Notes under the pieces: generated by a model
The model's database searches: none
What the model was told of the DNA's origin: nothing
What the model saw: the letters and a program-made list of their open reading frames with translations, nothing else
Shown here: in pieces, positions 1-7,004 of the stretch
Numbering within the stretch: position 1 is the first letter of the stretch
How the letters are laid out: each line of letters begins with the position of its first letter
Assembly (NCBI GenBank): GCA_007119395.1
Contig: SKPS01000010.1
Span: 1 to 15,710 of the forward strand
Direction of reading: 5' to 3'
Length of the DNA: 15,710 nucleotides
Source of the DNA: Lentimicrobiaceae bacterium
Lineage (GTDB): Bacteria > Bacteroidota > Bacteroidia > Bacteroidales > SKPS01
Program-made: the position numbers and the translations under genes

Positions 1-990
1 AATGCAGGCATCATCTTTTACTCTTCCCCGGAAGGGCACATCCGGGTAGAGGTGGTTTACGAAGACGAAACCTTTTGGCTCTCTCAAAAGCGAATGGCGG
101 AACTGTTTGGGGTGGAAGTCAATACCATTAACTACCACCTGAAAGAAATCTTTAAAAGCGGGGAATTGCAGGAGGATCGAGTTATTCGAAAAATTCGAAC
201 AACTGCCGCTGACGGCAAAAAATACCTCACCTCCTTTTATGATCTGGATGCCATTATCGCAGTCGGTTACCGGGTAAACAGTTTTCAGGCCACCCAGTTT
301 CGTATTTGGGCAACCAAGGTGCTTAAAGAGTTTATCATCAAAGGTTTTGTGTTGGATGATGAACGCCTCAAACAGGGCAATCGCTTTGGCCAAGACTATT
401 TTGAAGAGCTCCTGGAACGCATCCGGGAAATACGTGCCAGCGAACGCAGGTTCTACCTCAAGATCACAGACATCTACGAGCAATGCAGCATTGATTACAG
501 CAAGGATGCAGAAATCACAACGACCTTTTTCAAGACAGTTCAAAACAAATTACACTGGGCTATTACAGGTCATACGGCAGCAGAACTGATTGCCCTGCGT
601 GCCGATGCTTCCAAACCCAACATGGGACTAAAAACATGGAAAAACGCCCCTCAGGGAAAAGTGCTCAAAGGCGATATTGCAATCGCCAAAAATTATCTGG
701 AAGCACAAGAAATCAAAGCCCTGGAACGAGTGGTTACCATGTACCTCGACTATGCAGAAAACCAGGCCTCCCGGCAAATTCCTATGAAAATGGCCGACTG
801 GATAAAAAAGCTGGATGCTTTCTTGCAGTTTAATGAATATGATATTTTGAAAAATGCCGGAAGAGTAAGTCATGAAGTAGCCAAAAAGTTGGCCGAAAAG
901 GAATACAGTAAATTCAGAGTCATTCAGGATAAAAACTTTGAAAGCGACTTTGAAAAAGAAACCAGGCGTTTAAAAGGAAAGAAAAAGTAA
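1..990 (+). CDS. RhuM-family protein of a type I restriction-modification locus (5' end cut by window edge)
   Basis: The reading frame is open from base 1, so the gene starts left of the window; the GTG at 52 lies inside the conserved region and is not the likely start. 329 residues are visible. The segment around 43-130 reads RVEVVYEDETFWLSQKRMAE and then LFGVEVNTINYHLKEIFKSG. This is the hallmark of the RhuM (Virulence_RhuM) family, whose N-terminal part resembles a small helix-turn-helix region. The rest is charged and mainly helical, ending in a lysine-rich tail (RRLKGKKK). The family is named after a gene in a Salmonella pathogenicity island, but its members often sit inside type I restriction operons and no biochemical role is firmly established. 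The TAA stop overlaps the hsdR start by one base (TAATG), implying translational coupling. A DNA-binding or regulatory accessory role is inference only. Confidence 0.85.
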   Translation, partial: NAGIIFYSSPEGHIRVEVVYEDETFWLSQKRMAELFGVEVNTINYHLKEIFKSGELQEDRVIRKIRTTAADGKKYLTSFYDLDAIIAVGYRVNSFQATQFRIWATKVLKEFIIKGFVLDDERLKQGNRFGQDYFEELLERIREIRASERRFYLKITDIYEQCSIDYSKDAEITTTFFKTVQNKLHWAITGHTAAELIALRADASKPNMGLKTWKNAPQGKVLKGDIAIAKNYLEAQEIKALERVVTMYLDYAENQASRQIPMKMADWIKKLDAFLQFNEYDILKNAGRVSHEVAKKLAEKEYSKFRVIQDKNFESDFEKETRRLKGKKK

Positions 991-3900
991 TGACAAGAAT
1001 AACCGAAAATGCCATAGAAGAATTCGCCATCAAGTTATTAGAACGTTTGGGCTATGAATACATCTACGCACCAAGCATTGCCCATGATGGTGAAAACCCG
1101 GAGCGACGCTCTTATGAAGAAATACTGCTCACCCATCGTATGGCGGAGGCCGTTAGAAGAATCAATCCAACCGTGCCACCTGCAGCACAGGAAGAAGCCA
1201 TCAAAGAAATTCAACGCATTCATTCCCCTGAATTAGTTGCCAACAATGAAAGTTTCCATCGTTTATTGACCGAAGGCATCAAAGTCAGCTATCAAAAAGA
1301 CGGGCAGCAAAGAGGCGATTTGGTTTGGTTAATCGACTTCAACACAGCGGAGAACAACGATTTTTTAGTTGCCAATCAATTTACCGTAGTGGAAGATGGC
1401 GTCAACAAACGACCTGATATTGTTCTGTTTGTCAATGGAATTCCATTGGTGGTGATGGAGCTTAAAAATGCAGCGGATGAAAATGCCACCATCAAGTCAG
1501 CATTTCGCCAAATAGAAACTTACAAGGCAGTTATTTCAAGCCTGTTTACCTACAATGCTTTTACCATTATTTCAGACGGTTTGGAAGCCAGAGCCGGAAC
1601 GCTTTCATCGGGCATGAGCCGTTTCATGGCCTGGAAATCCGCAGATGGCAAAGAGGAAGCTTCACACCTGGTAAGCCAGATGGAAACGCTGATTACTGGA
1701 ATGCTCAACAAAGAAACCTTGCTGGATTTGATTCGCCATTTCATTGTTTTTGAAAAATCGAGAAAAGAAGATGCCAAAACGGGAGTGGTCAATATTACAA
1801 CCGTCAAAAAGTTAGCAGCCTATCATCAATATTATGCGGTGAATCGAGCGGTCGAATCCGCCTTACGTGCTACAGGGTACAGTTTAGAAAAAGAAACTCC
1901 AATGAGTATGGTAATGGAGTCACCTGAAAGCTACGGTTTAGCGGGTGTAAAAACACAGCCAAAAGGCGACCGGAAAGGCGGTGTGGTTTGGCATACGCAG
2001 GGAAGCGGGAAATCTTTATCAATGGTATTCTTTACAGGGAAAATCGTTTTGGTATTAGATAATCCGACCGTAGTAGTCATCACCGACCGAAACGACTTAG
2101 ACGACCAGCTTTTTGACACTTTCGCTGCTTCCACGCAACTGTTAAGACAAGAGCCTAAGCAGGCTGAAAACCGGGAAGACCTGAAAAGCAGGTTGAAAGT
2201 GGCTTCCGGTGGCGTAGTTTTTACCACTATCCAAAAGTTTCAGCCGGTAGAAGGAAATGTATATGAGATGCTTTCGGTGAGAGAAAATATATTGGTGATC
2301 GCTGATGAAGCGCACCGCACCCAATACGGCTTTAAAGCCAAAACAATTGATGATAAAGACTATCTGGGAAATGTAATTGGCAAGAAAACAGTCTATGGAT
2401 TTGCAAAATACATGCGTGATGCCTTGCCGAATGCCACTTACATTGGTTTCACCGGAACGCCCATAGAAAGCACTGACGTTAACACACCGGCAGTTTTCGG
2501 AAATTACATTGATGTATATGACATTGCGCAAGCCGTTGAAGATGGTGCGACCGTTCGCATTTACTATGAGAGCCGGTTGGCTAAAGTTAATTTGAGCGAA
2601 GAAGGTAAAAAACTGGTAGATGAACTGGATGCAGAATTGGACGGAGAAGATCTCACCGAAACCCAAAAAGCCAAAGCTAAATGGACGCAGTTGGAAGCCT
2701 TGATCGGTAGTGAAAACCGTATTAAAAATCTAGCCAATGATATCATTCGGCACTTTGAGCAAAGGCAGGAGGTTATTGATGGCAAGGGAATGATAGTGGC
2801 CATGTCCAGAAGAATTGCCGCTGATTTATATGAAGAAATCATCAAACTAAAACCCGGTTGGCATTCAGACGACTTAGACAAAGGAGTTATAAAAGTGGTA
2901 ATGACTTCATCATCTTCCGATGGTCCCAAAATTGCCAAACACCATACTACCAAGCAACAGCGAAGAACCCTTGCCGACCGCATGAAAGACCCGGAAGATG
3001 AATTGAAACTCGTCATTGTTCGGGATATGTGGCTAACCGGATTTGACGTGCCGAACATGCATACGATGTACATTGACAAGCCCATGAAAGGCCACAACCT
3101 GATGCAAGCCATTGCAAGAGTGAACAGAGTTTACAAAGACAAACCGGGAGGTTTGGTCGTGGATTATCTGGGCATTGCTTCCGATTTGAGAAAAGCACTT
3201 TCCTTTTATTCAGAGGCAGGTGGGAAAGGCGACCCAACCATTGCTCAGACACAAGCGGTTGGGTTGATGTTGGAAAAGCTGGAAGTGGTTTCGCAGATGT
3301 TTAATGGATTCCCTTACGAAGATTACTTCCAGGCAGCAACCAATGAAAAACTCAACTTGATCCTGGCAGCCGAGGAACACATTCTCGGTTTGGAAGATGG
3401 TAAAAAACGATACATAAATGAAGTAACCGCTTTGTCAAAAGCCTTTGCCATTGCAGTTCCGCATGAACAAGCAATGGATGTAAAGGATGAAGTTTCGTTC
3501 TTCCAAGCCGTTAAAGCCCGGTTAGCAAAGTTTGATAGTACAGGTTCCGGAAGAACGAATGAAGAAATAGAAACGACCATCAGACAAGTGATTGACCAAG
3601 CCCTGGTTTCCGAACAGGTGATTGATGTCTTTGACGCAGCCGGAATCAAGAAACCGGACATCTCAATTCTGTCAGAGGACTTTTTGTTGGAACTTAAAGG
3701 AATGAAGCATAAAAATGTAGCTCTTGAAGTTTTGAAAAAGCTGCTTAATGATGAAATTAAGGCTCGTTCCAAAAAGAACCTGGTAAAAAGCAAGTCACTC
3801 AAAGAAATGCTGGAAAACTCCATCAAGAAGTATCACAACAAAATTTTGACCGCTGCTGAAGTGATGGAAGAACTCATCAATCTGAGTAAAGAAATTGTAA

Positions 3901-4217
3901 ACATGGACAGTGAAGCCCAAAAACTGGGTTTAACGGACTTTGAATATGCATTCTATACCGCAGTAGCAGACAATGACAGTGCGAGACAACTCATGCAACA
4001 GGATAAGTTGAGAGAACTTGCCGTGATTTTGACGGAAAGGGTGAAGAAAAACGCATCGATAGACTGGACGATTAAGGAGAGTGTTCGGGCAAAACTGAAA
4101 GTGATCATCAAACGCACGCTCAGGCAATACGGTTATCCGCCAGACATGCAAAAACTGGCAACAGAAACAGTATTAAAACAAGCAGAAATGATTGCAAAAG
4201 AATTAACAGCAGACTGA
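990..4217 (+). CDS. hsdR: Type I restriction enzyme, restriction/translocase subunit HsdR
   Basis: This 1075-residue protein cleaves unmodified DNA after ATP-driven translocation, as part of a complex with HsdM and HsdS. The N-terminal nuclease domain has the PD-(D/E)xK signature: D143 in RPDIVLF, and E157 and K159 in VVMELKN. The superfamily 2 motor follows: Walker A HTQGSGKS at 335-342, TDRNDLDDQ near 365-373, DEAH box at 439-442, FTGTP at 487-491, motif V DMWLTGFDVP at 679-688 and motif VI QAIARVNR at 706-713. The C-terminal helical region ends in RQYGYPPDMQKLA, typical of the domain that docks HsdR to the methylase core. All key residues are present and the length is normal, so the gene looks intact. 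It follows the RhuM gene with a 1-base overlap; hsdM and hsdS must lie left of the window if the system is complete. Subtype was not determined. Confidence 0.97.
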   Translation: MTRITENAIEEFAIKLLERLGYEYIYAPSIAHDGENPERRSYEEILLTHRMAEAVRRINPTVPPAAQEEAIKEIQRIHSPELVANNESFHRLLTEGIKVSYQKDGQQRGDLVWLIDFNTAENNDFLVANQFTVVEDGVNKRPDIVLFVNGIPLVVMELKNAADENATIKSAFRQIETYKAVISSLFTYNAFTIISDGLEARAGTLSSGMSRFMAWKSADGKEEASHLVSQMETLITGMLNKETLLDLIRHFIVFEKSRKEDAKTGVVNITTVKKLAAYHQYYAVNRAVESALRATGYSLEKETPMSMVMESPESYGLAGVKTQPKGDRKGGVVWHTQGSGKSLSMVFFTGKIVLVLDNPTVVVITDRNDLDDQLFDTFAASTQLLRQEPKQAENREDLKSRLKVASGGVVFTTIQKFQPVEGNVYEMLSVRENILVIADEAHRTQYGFKAKTIDDKDYLGNVIGKKTVYGFAKYMRDALPNATYIGFTGTPIESTDVNTPAVFGNYIDVYDIAQAVEDGATVRIYYESRLAKVNLSEEGKKLVDELDAELDGEDLTETQKAKAKWTQLEALIGSENRIKNLANDIIRHFEQRQEVIDGKGMIVAMSRRIAADLYEEIIKLKPGWHSDDLDKGVIKVVMTSSSSDGPKIAKHHTTKQQRRTLADRMKDPEDELKLVIVRDMWLTGFDVPNMHTMYIDKPMKGHNLMQAIARVNRVYKDKPGGLVVDYLGIASDLRKALSFYSEAGGKGDPTIAQTQAVGLMLEKLEVVSQMFNGFPYEDYFQAATNEKLNLILAAEEHILGLEDGKKRYINEVTALSKAFAIAVPHEQAMDVKDEVSFFQAVKARLAKFDSTGSGRTNEEIETTIRQVIDQALVSEQVIDVFDAAGIKKPDISILSEDFLLELKGMKHKNVALEVLKKLLNDEIKARSKKNLVKSKSLKEMLENSIKKYHNKILTAAEVMEELINLSKEIVNMDSEAQKLGLTDFEYAFYTAVADNDSARQLMQQDKLRELAVILTERVKKNASIDWTIKESVRAKLKVIIKRTLRQYGYPPDMQKLATETVLKQAEMIAKELTAD

Positions 4218-4240
4218 CAAAGGCCATGGTTTGATGAGAG

Positions 4241-4323
4241 GTTGAAGAGGGTTGAAGAGGGTTGAAGAGGGTTGAATAGTGTTGAAGAAATAGGGTTGAG
4301 ATAGGGTTGAGAAATGGGGTTGA
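4241..4323 (+). repeat. GTTGA direct-repeat array, about 10-base period
   Basis: Eight copies of GTTGA begin at 4241, 4251, 4261, 4271, 4281, 4295, 4306 and 4319. The first three units are identical (GTTGAAGAGG) and the fourth differs in two bases (GTTGAATAGT). Later units lengthen to 11-14 bases and degenerate. The array begins 24 bases after the hsdR stop. Confidence 0.95.
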
Positions 4324-4361
4324 ATGAGAGGGAGTCGGGTATTCAACGGTTCATTTTTTAC

Positions 4362-4398
4362 CACTAAGGACACTTAGGGCACTTAGGGGCACTGAGGG
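4362..4398 (+). repeat. Degenerate CACTTAGGG tandem repeat
   Basis: Four units of 9-10 bases follow one another: CACTAAGGA, CACTTAGGG, CACTTAGGGG and CACTGAGGG. They lie between the two GTTGA arrays. No coding or regulatory role is visible. Confidence 0.85.
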
Positions 4399-4408
4399 TT
4401 TATGAGAG

Positions 4409-4501
4409 GTTGAATAGTGTTGAATAAGGTTGAAAAGAGGTTGAATAGTGTTGAATAAGGTTGAAAAGAGGTTGAATAGTGTTGAAGAGGGTTGAAAGAA
4501 G
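4409..4501 (+). repeat. 31-base higher-order repeat made of GTTGA units
   Basis: GTTGA occurs at 4409, 4419, 4429, 4440, 4450, 4460, 4471, 4481 and 4491. The units group as three subunits, GTTGAATAGT, GTTGAATAAG and GTTGAAAAGAG (10+10+11 bases). The 31-base group at 4409-4439 is repeated exactly at 4440-4470, and a diverged third copy starts at 4471 and runs out near 4501. Exact identity of the first two copies points to recent duplication. Confidence 0.95.
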
Positions 4502-4503
4502 CT

Positions 4504-4527
4504 GAATATCAGCATTATGCTGAATTC
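4504..4527. repeat. Inverted repeat / hairpin beside the repeat arrays
   Basis: TCAGCAT at 4509-4515 is the exact reverse complement of ATGCTGA at 4517-4523, with one T between. The stem extends outward by GAAT (4504-4507) against ATTC (4524-4527) if A4508 is bulged. The gap has converging genes on both sides, so a bidirectional transcription stop is possible, but there is no T-tract and the stem is AT-rich, so this is not called as a terminator. Confidence 0.6.
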
Positions 4528-4542
4528 TTGTCAATTCATCAA

Positions 4543-4595
4543 TTCAACGATTGGACAGTTAGACGATTCAACGATTAGTAGACGCTTGAACGATT
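4543..4595. repeat. ACGATT/TTCAAC short-repeat cluster
   Basis: ACGATT occurs at 4547, 4563, 4571 and 4590. TTCAAC, the reverse complement of GTTGAA, occurs at 4543 and 4567 here and once more at 4342. The cluster therefore carries the arrays' core motif in the opposite orientation, just before the 3' end of the racemase gene. Confidence 0.8.
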
Positions 4596-4607
4596 AGACA
4601 AATAAAG

Positions 4608-5756
4608 CTACACAACAATCCGCGGTATATTCTCCGGCAGGCGAGCCAGCAGTTGGTAATTGAGCAGGTCACTCATCTCACAAAAAGAGGAGATGCTGAT
4701 GGAGAGCCTCTTTTGCTTACCTACGATGACCACTTCATCACCTTTTTGCACATGTGGGATGTCGGTGACATTCACAGAGAACGTATTCATGGTCACGGTG
4801 CCGATGACCGGCACCCGCTTGCCCCTGATAAGCACCCGGCCGGTGTTGCTCAGTGACCGGCTGAATCCATTGGCGTACCCCACAGGCACTATGGCCACTT
4901 TCATCTTTTTGTTGGCCATGTATGATGTGCCATACCCCACAAACTCACCCGGATCCACCTCCTTCAGCGACATAACCTCTGTCTTCCAGGAGATCACCCG
5001 TTTCAGGTCGTCGTTGTTCGCCTGCTTTCGTCGAAATTGTGAGATAAAAGTCTCCTGGCTGGGCCAGTAGCCGTACTGAGAAATACCAATCCGCACCATA
5101 TCCATGGTGGTTTGCGGATATGAGATGGCGGCAGCCGAACCGGCTGTGTGCCTGAGACCCGGTTGCAATGAGTGCTTGGTGAAATACCTGAGAAATCTCC
5201 GGTACTCTTTGATCTGGTTCATGACACGGTAATGATTGCTGATGCTTTCTGCTCCGGCATAATGTGTACACAACCCTTCAAACGATAAATGGTTCTCATG
5301 GCTCTTCATCCGCTTCACCAGATGGGGTAGTTTCGCGTATTCAAAACCTGTACGGTGAAATCCGGTCTCTGCCTCGATGTGGATCTTGGCCCGTATGCCT
5401 GTTTTCTGCGCAATCTCTATCGCCTTTTCCAGTCTGTCAAAATCAAAGATATAAAAACTAATGCCGTGTTCAATCGCCCATGCCAGTTGGTCGTCACTGA
5501 GGTATCCCATGATCATAATGTCTGACTGTGATGAAGCGACTCGGAACACGTCGAGTGCTTCACGGGCTGAAAACACCGAGAAGTGGTCGATGCCGCTTGC
5601 CTCAGCCAGCGGCACAATGTTGTTAACACCATGACCATACGCATTCCCTTTGACAACAGAAGAGAGGCGAACCTCCGGCCCGATTTTTTTCCTTAGATAC
5701 CGTATGTTGTGTTTATAGGCAGATTTGCTGATTTCGATATAAGATGTTTGATTCAT
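4608..5756 (-). CDS. alr: Alanine racemase-like PLP enzyme (fold type III)
   Basis: The 382-residue protein has the Alr layout. An N-terminal TIM barrel carries the PLP-binding lysine K36 in VVKGNAYGHG, and a C-terminal beta domain carries the second catalytic tyrosine Y275 in VGYGTSY. H165 (CTHYAG), R135 (ETGFHRTG) and R222 (MVRIGISQYG) match known PLP or active-site positions. Alr interconverts L- and D-alanine for peptidoglycan, and relatives racemise other amino acids. Two usually conserved positions differ: Glu128 stands where many Alr proteins have the carbamylated lysine of KxDTGM, and Asn324 stands where MD is usual (GTVTMNT). A broader or different substrate is therefore possible. 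The start ATG at 5756 lies 20 bases after the amidohydrolase stop, so the gene is probably last in the symporter operon. Confidence 0.88.
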   Translation of the reverse strand: MNQTSYIEISKSAYKHNIRYLRKKIGPEVRLSSVVKGNAYGHGVNNIVPLAEASGIDHFSVFSAREALDVFRVASSQSDIMIMGYLSDDQLAWAIEHGISFYIFDFDRLEKAIEIAQKTGIRAKIHIEAETGFHRTGFEYAKLPHLVKRMKSHENHLSFEGLCTHYAGAESISNHYRVMNQIKEYRRFLRYFTKHSLQPGLRHTAGSAAAISYPQTTMDMVRIGISQYGYWPSQETFISQFRRKQANNDDLKRVISWKTEVMSLKEVDPGEFVGYGTSYMANKKMKVAIVPVGYANGFSRSLSNTGRVLIRGKRVPVIGTVTMNTFSVNVTDIPHVQKGDEVVIVGKQKRLSISISSFCEMSDLLNYQLLARLPENIPRIVV

Positions 5757-5776
5757 TCGGATGTGTATTGTTTGTA

Positions 5777-6925
5777 TTACTGTGTAATATTTTTGATGAT
5801 CTGACAGAAGGTTTGTATTGCTGGCGCGATGATTTCATCGGGGAAGTCGTAGTTACCGGTGTGCAGTTGTGGGTGGTTGGTTCCTGCTCCAATGCCAAAG
5901 AGGGCTGCTTTGGAGATGCGTGTAAAGTGGCCGAAGTCTTCGCTCCATCTGAAGGGATCTTCCAGTGTGTCTAAGGTGAGGGAAGCCTGGGCGGCTCCCT
6001 TTTTGATGATTTCCACGCATTCAGGATGGTTAATGGTAGCCGGGAAGGGTTCACGGTAGCTGATATCGAGTTCAAGGTTTCGTTCTTTGCTGATGTTGCG
6101 GGCCATTTCAACCACATGGTTTTTCAGGGTCTCCATATCGCTGTCGATGGCGGTGCGCAGGGTGGCCATTACCACCCCTTTTCCGGGAGTGGTGCCGAAC
6201 GCAACATCTCCAAGCCGTGCATGGATGACGGTAGCCAGCGCGAAATCACTAAACAGGTGCTGTTCCTTTGACAGGTTGTTGATGCCGGTGATGAGTTGTG
6301 CCATGGCCATGTCGGGGTTGTTGCCGTTCTCCGGGTTGGCGGCGTGTGCCGTTTGTCCGGTGAGATGCATGATGATCCCTGTGGATGCAAACGCGAAGCT
6401 CTCCTCCCTTACAAAGATGACCCCTTTCTCAAATCCGGGCAGGTTGTGGAGGGCAAAGGCGTAGTCGGGGTGTATGGATTGAAAAGCTGGGTCGTTGATG
6501 ACGATTTCTGCCCCTTCTCCTGTCTCTTCAGCCGGTTGGAAGAGCAGTACCACTTTCCCCTGTTTTGGTGGCGACGCTTTCAATTGCAGCGCAACACCTG
6601 CCATAATGGCCGAGTGCCCGTCGTGGCCGCAAAGGTGGGCTATGTTGTCGTATGCCGACCGGTAAGAGAAGGTGTTTTTCTCAGCGATGGGCAGCGCATC
6701 CATGTCGGCACGAAGTAACACCACCGGTCCCGGTTCCCCGGAGTCGAAGATGGCTGCGAGTCCGTGACCGCCCAACCCTGTAATCAGATCGGTGGGCTCA
6801 GCCTCTTTCAGGAATTCCCGCAACGTGTCGGCGGTACGCTTTTCCTCACCCGAAAGCTCAGGATGCTGGTGAAGGTGCTTTCGGAGCTGTATCACTTTTT
6901 CAGGTACCGATGTTGTAGATGCCAT
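5777..6925 (-). CDS. M20-family amidohydrolase (N-acyl amino acid / hippurate hydrolase type)
   Basis: This 382-residue cytosolic metallohydrolase probably cleaves an N-acyl or N-aroyl amino acid, or a similar amide. Visible motifs are LRADMDALPI (71-80), HLCGHDGH (97-104), FQPAEETGEGA (129-139, with the acid pair E133/E134), ALHNLPG (158-164) and LHTGNYDFPDE (354-364). These supply the expected metal ligands C99, H101, E134, H160 and H355. The inserted dimerisation domain is marked by GQTAHAANPENG near 190-201. No signal peptide is seen. The start ATG at 6925 gives the normal N-terminus (VIQLRKHLHQHPELSGEE). It follows the symporter gene by 79 bases and precedes the racemase by 20, which suggests one operon and a shared substrate pathway. 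M20 aminoacylase, hippuricase and amino-acid-conjugate hydrolases cannot be separated from sequence alone. Confidence 0.92.
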   Translation of the reverse strand: MASTTSVPEKVIQLRKHLHQHPELSGEEKRTADTLREFLKEAEPTDLITGLGGHGLAAIFDSGEPGPVVLLRADMDALPIAEKNTFSYRSAYDNIAHLCGHDGHSAIMAGVALQLKASPPKQGKVVLLFQPAEETGEGAEIVINDPAFQSIHPDYAFALHNLPGFEKGVIFVREESFAFASTGIIMHLTGQTAHAANPENGNNPDMAMAQLITGINNLSKEQHLFSDFALATVIHARLGDVAFGTTPGKGVVMATLRTAIDSDMETLKNHVVEMARNISKERNLELDISYREPFPATINHPECVEIIKKGAAQASLTLDTLEDPFRWSEDFGHFTRISKAALFGIGAGTNHPQLHTGNYDFPDEIIAPAIQTFCQIIKNITQ

Positions 6926-6926
6926 A

Positions 6927-6956
6927 TTGATTTCTGTTGATTTTTGTTGATTTGAG
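6927..6956. repeat. Three 10-base TTGATTT repeats upstream of the amidohydrolase
   Basis: Read on the + strand, the units are TTGATTTCTG, TTGATTTTTG and TTGATTTGAG, in tandem with exact 10-base spacing. They lie directly in front of the amidohydrolase start, in the 79-base gap after the symporter gene; another GTTGA follows at 6965-6969. On the transcribed strand this would be an A-rich untranslated stretch. Confidence 0.85.
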
Positions 6957-7004
6957 CAATAAATGTTGAATGAAACCCTTCTGCAGCGCTCATCCTGGCG
7001 CCGG

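Larger units (their letters stand above)
4218..4607. other. Gene-free repeat-rich gap between converging hsdR and alr
   Basis: This 390-base stretch separates two genes that run towards each other. No open frame in it looks like a gene. It is largely occupied by low-complexity direct repeats: a GTTGA array (4241-4323), a CACTTAGGG array (4362-4398), a second GTTGA array with a 31-base super-repeat (4409-4501), a hairpin (4504-4527) and an ACGATT/TTCAAC cluster (4543-4595). It also coincides with the change from the lower-GC restriction locus to the higher-GC right part. Transcription from both sides must end here, but no classic GC-rich stem with a T-tract was found. Confidence 0.8.

Noticed and set aside
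52..54. GTG as the start of the RhuM gene
   Set aside because: The frame is open back to base 1 and the upstream residues already match the family, so the start lies outside the window.
2142..2666. Minus-strand open frame inside hsdR
   Set aside because: It lies opposite conserved helicase motifs of hsdR, has no recognisable domain, and is best explained as a shadow; the same holds for the minus-strand frames at 2564-3112 and 3323-3826.
4241..4501. Possible CRISPR array from the 31-base repeating units
   Set aside because: The units are directly tandem with no unique spacers between them, and each is itself made of 10-base subunits; no cas genes are present.
4504..4527. Intrinsic terminator for hsdR or alr
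   Set aside because: The stem is AT-rich with a bulge and a very tight loop, and no T-tract follows on either strand.
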